From the NCBI GenBank assembly GCA_902782955.1, contig CACZPD010000176.1:1-22036 (forward strand): DNA of 22,036 bases, written 5' to 3'. Made by a program: the position numbers and the translations under genes. Source of the DNA: an uncultured Erysipelotrichaceae bacterium (lineage in GTDB: Bacteria > Bacillota_I > Bacilli_A > Erysipelotrichales > Erysipelotrichaceae). Of the stretch, positions 6,984-13,832 are shown one piece after another (the stretch's first letter is position 1; each line of letters opens with the position of its first letter). Under the pieces are notes generated by a model, which saw only the letters and a program-made list of their open reading frames with translations, was not told the DNA's origin and made no database searches.

Positions 6984-8873
6984 CTATTTCATCTCCTCAG
7001 CTGCCTTGCACAGAGCGTTGTACGCTTTCATTTCTGGATGCTCCGGATCAGTGATCCCGTTTTCTTCCAGGATCCGTGCTTTATCCGCAGCCATGTCCGA
7101 AACAAGATCATGGTAAATGCCGGGATCCGCATCTCCTTTCAATCCGATTTCCAGGATTTCGGGCACGAACCCAAGGGAACCCGTGGTATAGAAATTCCCG
7201 TTATATTTTCCCAGTGTGGGATCATTATCCTGCATGGGAGAATGGATCTTGTTTGTCAGGAAAACAATGACCATGCTGTGATCCGGATCGATCATGGTGA
7301 GCGTGCCCGTAAATCCCTGATGGCCGAAAGCGGATGCGGGCGAACAGGAACCGAAATATGTATCCCAGTTATGATCCCCTTGAAGCCACCATCCCAGTCC
7401 GTAATCCGCTGATGTACTGCCTGAGGGAGCAGTAAACTGCGCTATAACATCTTTCGAGAAAAACTTGTGTTCCCCATACCCGCTGCTCAGCATGACTGAT
7501 GCCAGTACTGCCAGATCAGACGCATTTGAAAACATGCCGGCATGTCCGGAAACACCATCCATGCAGTAATAGGCATTCGGGTCGTGCACTTCCCCCTGCA
7601 GGGTATATGTCCGTATGCCTGTATAATGAAGCCTGCCTGCCCTGGTGTTGCCCATCAGTTCTGTCGCAGCGCAGTCCTTTTTTTCAAATCCGTTTTCGAG
7701 CGGGTTGTAGCAGATATGTTTCAGGCCGAGCGGTTCCCAGAATGTTTTCTGAAGATAAGCATCAAGCCGCATGCCTGTGATCTTTTCCGCGCAGTAACAA
7801 AGCACCATATAATCCACATCGCTGTATACGGTTTTCGTCCCCGGTTCATACATAAGGGGCGTTTTGAAAATGGCTTTCAGTGTTTCTTCCCTTGTCTTTT
7901 CATCAGCCCCTGTACCTGTATAGATCACATTGCCGCTGTCAGAATCAAAGTAAAGGGATGCGTGATCATAGCGGTCATTGAAATACTGCGGTCCCGGCGG
8001 AAAGCCGCCCTGATGTTTCAGAAGATCCCTGACAGTCAGCTCCGATTTCCATTTTTTCTGTATTTCAGGACCAACAGGTTCACACCCTTCATAATCGATC
8101 CGGATCGTATCCTCCGCGAAGGCAGGGCCGAGGATATCCGCGATCTTCGTATCCAGGTCCAGTTTACCCTCTGTCACCAGATACTGAAGCGCATAATTGA
8201 CACTGTACATTTTGGTATTGGACGCAAGATCATACAAGGTATCCGGTGTGACCGCTTCACTGCTTACCGGAATGCCTTCTTCGTCGTATGTCCTGATATT
8301 GCCCCACGCTTTTTCATATACCAGCCGGCCGTCTTTCACGACCGCAAGCTGGGCGCTGGAAAACCCGCTGCCGATATCTGCCGTAATGATCCTGTCGATC
8401 AGTTCCAGTGATTTACCGGATAAACCCGCTTCCGCAGGAGTTCCACTGATCACTTCGGGATACGGGATGCACACACGCAGTTTTCCTTCCGTAATTCCGC
8501 TGACCTGGAGCGTATTCATCCCGTTCCGCGTATAAGAGGAGATATCCATGCGGTAACATTCCCCTTCCCCGGGAATCTCCGTTTCAACTTTCCGGTCATT
8601 CACATACAGCTGGACATCCGTACAGTTTTCCTGATTCATGATATAAAGAGTTCCCTGCCCGCCGTACATGAAAAAGCCGATCCGGTTGTTCGCAGCTGTA
8701 TTGGAACTGCGGACTTTTTTCCAGTCCGGAAAAGTGACATCTATCTGCCATTCCGCTGCGGGAAGCTCAGTACTCTCCGCTTTCCGCGGGCTGTCTGCCG
8801 AACATCCGGCAAGTCCTGCGCCGGCTGTTATGGAAGCAGCCAGAAAACATAGAATGCTTTTTCTGAAACCCAT
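6984..8873 (-). CDS. Lipoprotein serine hydrolase, YfeW/PBP4B-like (class C beta-lactamase fold)
   Basis: A predicted surface-anchored penicillin-binding-protein-like serine hydrolase, probably a D,D-carboxypeptidase/endopeptidase acting on peptidoglycan stem peptides. It is 629 residues. The lipoprotein signal ends at LAGC (Cys24). Residues about 40-140 form an extra beta-rich module absent from E. coli YfeW as I remember it. The beta-lactamase/transpeptidase domain follows: SNTK (Ser218, Lys221), YSD (350-352) and HQG (518-520). Stretches such as SDVDYM, AATELMGNTRAG, GVSGHAGMFSN and LTNKIHSP match E. coli YfeW (PBP4B) closely. It has its own promoter and a GGAGTGAAG ribosome binding site. 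The gene downstream of guaB is independent, as guaB ends in a terminator. Confidence 0.85.
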   Translation of the reverse strand: MGFRKSILCFLAASITAGAGLAGCSADSPRKAESTELPAAEWQIDVTFPDWKKVRSSNTAANNRIGFFMYGGQGTLYIMNQENCTDVQLYVNDRKVETEIPGEGECYRMDISSYTRNGMNTLQVSGITEGKLRVCIPYPEVISGTPAEAGLSGKSLELIDRIITADIGSGFSSAQLAVVKDGRLVYEKAWGNIRTYDEEGIPVSSEAVTPDTLYDLASNTKMYSVNYALQYLVTEGKLDLDTKIADILGPAFAEDTIRIDYEGCEPVGPEIQKKWKSELTVRDLLKHQGGFPPGPQYFNDRYDHASLYFDSDSGNVIYTGTGADEKTREETLKAIFKTPLMYEPGTKTVYSDVDYMVLCYCAEKITGMRLDAYLQKTFWEPLGLKHICYNPLENGFEKKDCAATELMGNTRAGRLHYTGIRTYTLQGEVHDPNAYYCMDGVSGHAGMFSNASDLAVLASVMLSSGYGEHKFFSKDVIAQFTAPSGSTSADYGLGWWLQGDHNWDTYFGSCSPASAFGHQGFTGTLTMIDPDHSMVIVFLTNKIHSPMQDNDPTLGKYNGNFYTTGSLGFVPEILEIGLKGDADPGIYHDLVSDMAADKARILEENGITDPEHPEMKAYNALCKAAEEMK

Positions 8874-8899
8874 ATGATCTTCACTCCGTTTATGTGCTG

Positions 8900-8930
8900 A
8901 TTATAGCATCCGGAATACTTCTGTGTACAA
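8900..8930 (-). promoter_or_regulatory. Predicted promoter of the YfeW-like gene
   Basis: On the minus strand, TTGTAC (8930-8925) and TATAAT (8905-8900) are 19 bases apart, somewhat long. The ribosome binding site GGAGTGAAG follows. The -35 directly abuts the T-run of the guaB terminator. Confidence 0.6.
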
Positions 8931-8954
8931 AAAAGAGACTCCGCAGAGTCTCTT
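8929..8954 (-). terminator. Terminator of guaB
   Basis: On the minus strand, AAGAGACTC-tgcg-GAGTCTCTT forms a perfect 9-base stem followed by a T-run, about 7 bases after the guaB stop codon. Confidence 0.9.
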
Positions 8955-8960
8955 GGATGT

Positions 8961-10463
8961 TTAATGATTTGTATCCTTGTTTTTCACGATGACATCGTGC
9001 GCGCCGCCTTCCACGATGGAAGTAGCGGATACAAGTGTCAGCTTCGCCTTTTCCTGCAGTTCCGGAATGCTCAGGGCACCGCAGTTGCTCATGGTTGAGC
9101 GGATCTTGTATGTCGTGACCTGGACATTGTCCTTCAGGGTGCCGGCATACGGTACATAGGAGTCAACACCTTCTTCAAAGGAAAGCTTGCTCTTGCCGCC
9201 GAGATCATATCTCTGCCAGTTCTTGGCACGGTTGCTGCCCTCGCCCCAGTATTCCTTGACGAATGAGCCGTTGATCATGAGCTTTTCACCCGGCGCTTCC
9301 TCAAATCTGGAGAAATATCTTCCCAGCATGACGAAGTCCGCGCCCATGGCAAGCGCCAGTGTGATGTGATAATCATATACGATGCCGCCGTCCGAGCAGA
9401 TCGGAACGTAGATACCTGTTTCCTTGTAATATTCATCTCTTGCCTTGGCTACTTCGATGACTGCAGTTGCCTGTCCGCGGCCGATACCTTTTGTCTCGCG
9501 GGTGATGCAGATGGATCCGCCGCCGATGCCGATCTTGACAAAGTCAGCACCATGGTCAGCCAGATAACGGAAGCCTTCTTCATCAACGACGTTGCCGGCG
9601 CCGATCTTGACGCTGTCGCCGTAGTTTTCCCTGACCCACTGGAGCGTTTCACCCTGCCATTCGGAATATCCGTCGGATGAATCGATTACCAGGCAGTCGA
9701 CACCGGCTTTGACCAGTGCTGGAATTCTTTCTTTATAATCTCTTGTATTGATGCCGGCGCCGCACATGAAGCGTTTCTTGTCGTCCAGCAGTTCAAGCGG
9801 GTTTTCCTTATGGGAATCATAGTCTTTCCGGAAAACGAGATACTGCAGATGATCTTCCTGGTCAACGATCGGCAGTGTATTCAGTTTGTGCTCCCAGATC
9901 AGGTCGTTGCAGGCTTTCAGATCATCATCTTCTGTTCCGACAACGAGCTGTCCGCGCGGTGTCATGAATTCCTTCGCTTTTGTATCCGGGGAAAGACGTG
10001 TCACGCGGTAATCACGTGATGTTACGAGTCCGAGGAGCTTTCCGTTGGAAGAACCGTCTTCAGTCACAGGCATAGTGCTGTGTCCTGTTTCTTCCAGAAG
10101 TTCAAGGATCTCACGGAGAGTCGTCTCCGGTGTGATATTGGAGTCACTGATAACAAAGCCGGCCTTGTAATGTTTTACCCTCGACACCATCGCTGCCTGT
10201 GCTTCGATCGTCTGTGATCCGAAAATAAAAGACATGCCGCCTTCTTTCGCAAGCGCAACACCCAGACGGTCTCCCGATACCGACTGCATGACTGCACTGA
10301 CCATTGGGATATTCAAAGTGAGCTGTGGTTCCTCGCCTTTGCGATACTTTACAAGAGGAGTTTTCAGGCTGACTTTTGAAGGAATATTATCCTTTGTTGT
10401 CAGGCCCGGCACCAGCAGGTATTCGCTGAATGTATGACTCGGTTCCGCATAATATTTTGCCAT
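8961..10463 (-). CDS. guaB: IMP dehydrogenase, Tritrichomonas foetus-like type
   Basis: Oxidises IMP to XMP with NAD+, the committed step of GMP synthesis. It is 500 residues. The TIM barrel is split by a CBS pair (about 100-220). The active-site loop is [10 protein letters not shown] with the catalytic Cys319; the mobile flap has NWQRYDLGG with Arg418 and Tyr419, and monovalent-cation and IMP sites GAGN and CSDGGI are present. The loop differs from the usual bacterial GPGSICTTR. The start MAKYY, the length, and the positions of Cys319, Arg418 and Tyr419 coincide with the well-studied enzyme of T. foetus. It is divergent from proS, has a GGAGGG ribosome binding site and its own terminator, and no riboswitch fits in its short leader. 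Confidence 0.95.
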   Translation of the reverse strand: MAKYYAEPSHTFSEYLLVPGLTTKDNIPSKVSLKTPLVKYRKGEEPQLTLNIPMVSAVMQSVSGDRLGVALAKEGGMSFIFGSQTIEAQAAMVSRVKHYKAGFVISDSNITPETTLREILELLEETGHSTMPVTEDGSSNGKLLGLVTSRDYRVTRLSPDTKAKEFMTPRGQLVVGTEDDDLKACNDLIWEHKLNTLPIVDQEDHLQYLVFRKDYDSHKENPLELLDDKKRFMCGAGINTRDYKERIPALVKAGVDCLVIDSSDGYSEWQGETLQWVRENYGDSVKIGAGNVVDEEGFRYLADHGADFVKIGIGGGSICITRETKGIGRGQATAVIEVAKARDEYYKETGIYVPICSDGGIVYDYHITLALAMGADFVMLGRYFSRFEEAPGEKLMINGSFVKEYWGEGSNRAKNWQRYDLGGKSKLSFEEGVDSYVPYAGTLKDNVQVTTYKIRSTMSNCGALSIPELQEKAKLTLVSATSIVEGGAHDVIVKNKDTNH

Positions 10464-10493
10464 AAAGACTGTTCCCTCCGTTCTATTTCGAAT

Positions 10494-10522
10494 ATTATAT
10501 GTAAGTTAATAAGTAAAGTAAA
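10494..10522 (-). promoter_or_regulatory. Predicted guaB promoter
   Basis: On the minus strand, TTTACT (10522-10517) and TATAAT (10499-10494) are exactly 17 bases apart. The ribosome binding site GGAGGG (10479-10474) and ATG follow. The predicted leader of about 24 bases leaves no room for a riboswitch. It shares its upstream DNA with the divergent proS promoter. Confidence 0.7.
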
Positions 10523-10531
10523 GTTAAAAGG

Positions 10532-10540
10532 TGCTATAAT
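10532..10540 (+). promoter_or_regulatory. Predicted extended -10 promoter of proS
   Basis: TGCTATAAT is a perfect extended -10. The ribosome binding site GAGAGG (10554-10559) and ATG at 10568 follow. No T-box leader is present, since only about 22 bases separate the promoter from the gene. Confidence 0.65.
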
Positions 10541-10567
10541 TTTGTCTATTAGTGAGAGGTTACAGCT

Positions 10568-12265
10568 ATGCGTTTAAAAAACAGTTATTTCTTTACACTG
10601 CGTGAAAATGTACGCGATGAGGATTCTGTCAGTTCCAACCTTCTGGTAAGAGCCGGATTCATCAAAAAAAGCTCTTCCGGCGTTTATATGATGCTGCCGC
10701 TGGGACTCAGGGTCTTCGATAAGATCAAAGAGATCGTCAGGGAAGAAATGAATGCAACGGGATGTCAGGAAGTCGCCATGCCGGCACTGATCCCGGAAGA
10801 TGTATATATTGCCAGCGGACGCCGTGCCAATTTCGGCAGCTCCATGTTTTCGCTGAAGGACAGAAAAGGACAGAACTACGTCCTCGGCCCGACTCACGAA
10901 GAACTCTTCGCCCAGGCCGCAAGGATGAAGATCCGCTCCTACAAGGACATGCCCTTCTCCCTCTATCAGTTCCAGACAAAATTCCGTGATGAGCCAAGAC
11001 CCCGCTACGGTCTTGTCCGCGTACGTGAATTTGTCATGAAGGATGCCTATACATTCGACGCTGATGAAGCGGGAATGGATGAAGCTTATGCAAAACAGTT
11101 CCAGGCATATAAGAATGTCATGGACCGTCTGCATCTCAAGTATGTCATCGTACGTTCCGATACAGGTGTCATGGGCGGTCTCCTGTCCGAGGAATTCCAG
11201 GCTGTCACACCGCTCGGTGAAGATATCCTCGTATTATGCGATTCCTGTGATTTCGCGTCCAACATCGATATCGCCGCATGTTCCGAACCTGTATCTGTAG
11301 AAACAGAACCGGAAGAAGAACTGACGCTCGTTGAGACACCGAATTCCAGAACGATCGAAGAAGTTGTTTCCTTCCTGCATAAGGAACCGGAACGTTTTGT
11401 CAAGACACTGATCTATACAGCGGACGGAGAACCGGTCGCAGTCATGGTCAGAGGCGACCGCGATGTCAACGAAACAAAACTGCGGAAGCTCCTCGGTGCC
11501 AATGAAGTCGAACTCGCGGATGAAGCAACTGTGCGCAAAGTCACAGACGCGGAGATCGGCTTTGCCGGTCCGGTCGGCATTCACTGCCGTCTGCTCGCTG
11601 ACAATGAAGTGCTCGGTATGTATAACTTCGTCGTCGGTGCCAACAAGACCGGCTATCACTATACCAATGTCAATCAGAAGGATTTCAAAATTGATCTTTC
11701 CGGTGACCTGAGAAACATCCAGGACGGCGATATCTGTCCGGTATGCGGCGGCAGGATCCGTTTCGAACACGGCATTGAAGTAGGAAACACATTCAAACTC
11801 GGCACTAAGTATTCCAAAGCACTGGAACTGCAGTATCTGGATTCCTCTAATAAGCTGCAGTATGTGTGGATGGGCTCCTACGGTATCGGAATCGCCCGCG
11901 CCATGGCTGCACTGGCAGAACAGAACGCTGACGAAAACGGCATTAACTGGCCTAAGGAACTCGCCCCCTACCAGGTCTGCATCGTTGTCATTTCCATGAA
12001 AGATGAAAACCAGATCAAAGCAGCGGAAGAGATCTATGAGAAGCTGGAAAAAGCAGGCATCGAAGTCATGCTCGATGACCGTGATGAAAGACCCGGTGTT
12101 AAATTCAAGGATATGGAACTTATCGGCATCCCCTACCGCATTACTGTCGGCAGAGGCATTCAGAACGGCATGGTGGAATTCAAATCCCGTACCGGTGAAA
12201 AAGAGGATGTCGCAATTGAAGACATCGTTTCCAAAGTTCAGAAAGTATTCGGAGAGAATGAATAA
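10568..12265 (+). CDS. proS: Prolyl-tRNA synthetase, bacterial type with editing domain
   Basis: Class II aminoacyl-tRNA synthetase that charges tRNA-Pro and edits mischarged Ala-tRNA-Pro. It is 565 residues, normal for the bacterial form. Motif 2 is around KFRDEPRPRYGLVRVREF (138-155). The INS/YbaK-like editing domain occupies about 225-385. Motif 3 is GSYGIGIARAMAA (436-448), followed by the anticodon-binding domain with DDRDERPGVKFKDMELIGIPYR. Cys-rich pairs (CDSC and CPVCGG) frame the insertion, as in other ProRS of this type. The start MRLKNSYFFTLRE matches the family. Monocistronic: own promoter, and a terminator whose loop contains the stop codon. Confidence 0.97.
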   Translation: MRLKNSYFFTLRENVRDEDSVSSNLLVRAGFIKKSSSGVYMMLPLGLRVFDKIKEIVREEMNATGCQEVAMPALIPEDVYIASGRRANFGSSMFSLKDRKGQNYVLGPTHEELFAQAARMKIRSYKDMPFSLYQFQTKFRDEPRPRYGLVRVREFVMKDAYTFDADEAGMDEAYAKQFQAYKNVMDRLHLKYVIVRSDTGVMGGLLSEEFQAVTPLGEDILVLCDSCDFASNIDIAACSEPVSVETEPEEELTLVETPNSRTIEEVVSFLHKEPERFVKTLIYTADGEPVAVMVRGDRDVNETKLRKLLGANEVELADEATVRKVTDAEIGFAGPVGIHCRLLADNEVLGMYNFVVGANKTGYHYTNVNQKDFKIDLSGDLRNIQDGDICPVCGGRIRFEHGIEVGNTFKLGTKYSKALELQYLDSSNKLQYVWMGSYGIGIARAMAALAEQNADENGINWPKELAPYQVCIVVISMKDENQIKAAEEIYEKLEKAGIEVMLDDRDERPGVKFKDMELIGIPYRITVGRGIQNGMVEFKSRTGEKEDVAIEDIVSKVQKVFGENE

Positions 12266-12279
12266 TTCTCTCTTTTTTT
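12252..12279 (+). terminator. Terminator of proS
   Basis: GAGAGAAT-gaata-ATTCTCTC forms a perfect 8-base stem followed by seven T. The proS stop codon TAA lies at the junction of loop and stem. Confidence 0.9.
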
Positions 12280-12293
12280 ACTGTCATAAAAGA

Positions 12294-12299
12294 TATAAT
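12294..12299 (+). promoter_or_regulatory. Predicted -10 box for the small membrane protein / YbjQ pair
   Basis: A perfect TATAAT sits between the proS terminator and a GAGG ribosome binding site (12306-12309). No good -35 is visible, because this zone is the T-run of the terminator. Confidence 0.5.
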
Positions 12300-12318
12300 A
12301 AATAAGAGGAAAACCATT

Positions 12319-12549
12319 ATGCGTAACCATGCAAAGAAAATATCCGGCGCCGTTCTGTCTGCAGCCTTTATCATGTTGTTCATTATCGGCTATATCGTGA
12401 TCGTGAATGTATTTGACGATATTCCCGTCTGGTACAGACTGATCTTTACAGTGCTGCTTGCGGCAATGGGTGCCGGTCTTCTGCACAGCTTATATAACAG
12501 AATCATGGAGATCAAAGGAGGAGAAGAAGATGATCTTGACAACTACTGA
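12319..12549 (+). CDS. Small two-helix membrane protein, unknown function
   Basis: A 76-residue protein not assigned to a known family. A basic N-terminus (MRNHAKK) precedes two hydrophobic segments, about 10-30 and 40-58, joined by a short loop NVFDDIPVWYR. An acidic cytoplasmic-type tail ends GGEEDDLDNY. The positive-inside rule suggests the N-terminus is cytoplasmic. It has its own -10 box and a GAGG ribosome binding site. Its last 20 bases overlap the start of the YbjQ-family gene, whose ribosome binding site is inside this frame, so the two are translationally coupled and may act together. Confidence 0.75.
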   Translation: MRNHAKKISGAVLSAAFIMLFIIGYIVIVNVFDDIPVWYRLIFTVLLAAMGAGLLHSLYNRIMEIKGGEEDDLDNY

Positions 12550-12844
12550 ATCCGTCAGCGGAAAAAACTACGAAATACTGGGCATGGTCAAAGGAAGCAC
12601 AGTCCAGACAGTAAACGCCATCCGCGATATCGGTGCAGGCCTCAAGACACTGGTCGGCGGTGAACTGACCAAATACAACGAAATGATGAATGACGCGCGT
12701 GCCCTAGCTTCCAAGCGCATGGTGCAGGAAGCGGAGGAACTGGACGCCGACGCGATCGTATCCATCCGTTACTCTTCCGCGTCCATCATGCAGGGCGCTG
12801 CCGAAGTCATGGCATACGGCACAGCTGTCAAATTCATCGATTAA
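12530..12844 (+). CDS. YbjQ/UPF0145 family protein (putative heavy-metal-binding domain)
   Basis: A 104-residue protein of the YbjQ (UPF0145, DUF74) family; related proteins form pentamers, but the physiological role is unknown. Family signatures are ILGMVKGSTVQTVNAIRDIGAG, LVGGELTKYNEMMNDARALA, AEELDADAIVSIRYSSASIM and GTAVKF at the end. The ATG at 12530 is preceded by AAAGGAGGA, so I use it rather than the in-frame ATG at 12458, which would add 24 unrelated residues. The metal-binding label is historical and no Cys or His cluster is visible here. It follows the small membrane protein with overlap and ends in its own terminator. Confidence 0.88.
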   Translation: MILTTTESVSGKNYEILGMVKGSTVQTVNAIRDIGAGLKTLVGGELTKYNEMMNDARALASKRMVQEAEELDADAIVSIRYSSASIMQGAAEVMAYGTAVKFID

Positions 12845-12855
12845 CTCTTCTGACT

Positions 12856-12879
12856 GCCCTGCTTAGACAGGGCTTTCTT
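12856..12879 (+). terminator. Terminator of the YbjQ-family gene
   Basis: GCCCTG-cttaga-CAGGGC forms a 6-base stem followed by TTTCTT, 11 bases after the stop codon. It is a modest hairpin, reinforced by the stronger one at 12893-12922. Confidence 0.7.
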
Positions 12880-12892
12880 ATGAACAGATAAA

Positions 12893-12922
12893 AATAGAGA
12901 AGATGCAATTATCTTCTCTATT
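12893..12922. terminator. Strong bidirectional terminator between convergent genes
   Basis: A perfect 12-base inverted repeat, AATAGAGAAGAT / ATCTTCTCTATT, encloses a 6-base loop. It is flanked by an A-run on the left and a T-rich run on the right, so it can stop transcription both from the YbjQ side and from the lipoprotein gene. Confidence 0.85.
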
Positions 12923-12962
12923 TCTTTTCTTTCGGGCAATCGGCTTTGGAACGATTCTGTTT

Positions 12963-13679
12963 TTACTGTTCTTCTTCCTGTTCCGGATACTCGAACACAG
13001 CCACGAATTCTGCGCTTTCCGTAAATTCAACCGTGATCTCTTTCTCGGTGGAGTAATCTTTGCCGTCTTTTGTCCATTTGACAAATTTCCAGTCTTCGAT
13101 TTCCACTGCTGTCAGTGTATAGGTCGTTGGTTCATACAGGCTCAGGATCATGGAAGAAGTGCCTTCTTCAGATTCAAATGCGTCTTCCGCATCAGATACA
13201 GCAGTAAACTCACCGAGACCTTCTGTATTGATCGTAACTCCGATATCCGCTTCTTCTATTTCTGTCGGTGTAAAGTGATATTCTTTTCCGTTTTCTGTCT
13301 TTAACAGGACACCGTCTTCGCCTTCTTCGGTAACCGTTACGACGAACTGGCCTTCTTCATATTCCGGAACGATATTGCCTTTCAGCGCATCGCCTTCCTG
13401 CTGGATATACCAGCCATACATATCTTCTTCCAGTAATACGCCGACATACCATCCCGGATATTCTTCTTCCTCTGATTTCATGATATTCAGGAGGTTTTCA
13501 TTTTCATCGGCGAAGTAGCCTGTCCGGCTCCACTCTTTTCCGTTTTCTTTTGTACCGGCATCTGTTGCGGCAGCATTTGTTTTTCCGCTATCTGTCTTTC
13601 CGGCATCTTTTGTCCCGCCGCAGGCAGCCAGTGCGATCATCATCAATACTGCGCAGAACGCTTTTATTATTCTTTTCAT
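12963..13679 (-). CDS. Acidic secreted lipoprotein with C-terminal InlB-repeat-like domain, unknown function
   Basis: A 238-residue predicted lipoprotein. The signal peptide ends in LAAC with Cys20. A Gly/Lys/Thr/Ala linker (about 21-48) resembles the usual spacer that lifts a lipoprotein domain from the membrane. The body is very acidic, with many Glu residues, ending in EQEEEQ. Residues about 185-232 (TLTAVEIEDWKFVKWTKDG...AVFEY) resemble the divergent InlB B-repeat (Flg_new_2) beta domain, suggesting a wall-facing or adhesive role; this is inference. The ribosome binding site GGAGGAAG precedes the ATG. It is separated from the hyd operon by a terminator. Confidence 0.75.
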   Translation of the reverse strand: MKRIIKAFCAVLMMIALAACGGTKDAGKTDSGKTNAAATDAGTKENGKEWSRTGYFADENENLLNIMKSEEEEYPGWYVGVLLEEDMYGWYIQQEGDALKGNIVPEYEEGQFVVTVTEEGEDGVLLKTENGKEYHFTPTEIEEADIGVTINTEGLGEFTAVSDAEDAFESEEGTSSMILSLYEPTTYTLTAVEIEDWKFVKWTKDGKDYSTEKEITVEFTESAEFVAVFEYPEQEEEQ

Positions 13680-13742
13680 TTTTCTTCCTCCCCGGACACA
13701 CGCTGTTCCGGTATGTACCCTCTTTACTGAGAGTTAATTACA

Positions 13743-13751
13743 ATAATATCA
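13743..13751 (-). promoter_or_regulatory. Predicted extended -10 promoter of the lipoprotein gene
   Basis: The minus strand reads TGATATTAT, about 63 bases before the ATG. The leader contains a weak hairpin (CCGGA...TCCGG, 13692-13711) just upstream of the ribosome binding site. It lies downstream of the hydA terminator. Confidence 0.4.
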
Positions 13752-13781
13752 TTTTTTCAGATACACAATACCTGTTTTCAT

Positions 13782-13812
13782 AAAAAAAAGCACTGATCCG
13801 TGATCAGTGCTT
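13782..13812 (-). terminator. Terminator of the hydrogenase operon
   Basis: On the minus strand, AAGCACTGATC-acg-GATCAGTGCTT forms a perfect 11-base stem followed by a run of T, 20 bases after the hydA stop. Confidence 0.93.
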
Positions 13813-13832
13813 CTATTTCCTGTTCAGATTAC

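Noticed and set aside
7542..8411. Open frame of 289 codons opposite the YfeW-like gene
   Set aside because: No start signal and no recognisable domain; the minus-strand gene has lipobox and catalytic motifs.
10464..10493. Purine or guanine riboswitch before guaB
   Set aside because: The predicted leader is about 24 bases, too short for any purine aptamer.
10541..10567. T-box leader before proS
   Set aside because: Only 27 bases separate the -10 box from the start codon, far too short for a T-box and its terminator.
12458..12844. Longer in-frame start for the YbjQ-family gene
   Set aside because: The first 24 codons overlap the membrane protein frame and match no family sequence; the ATG at 12530 has AAAGGAGGA.
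13692..13711. CCGGA...TCCGG repeat upstream of the lipoprotein gene as an operator or riboswitch
   Set aside because: The stem has only five pairs with a 10-base loop; it may be chance and is mentioned only in the promoter entry.
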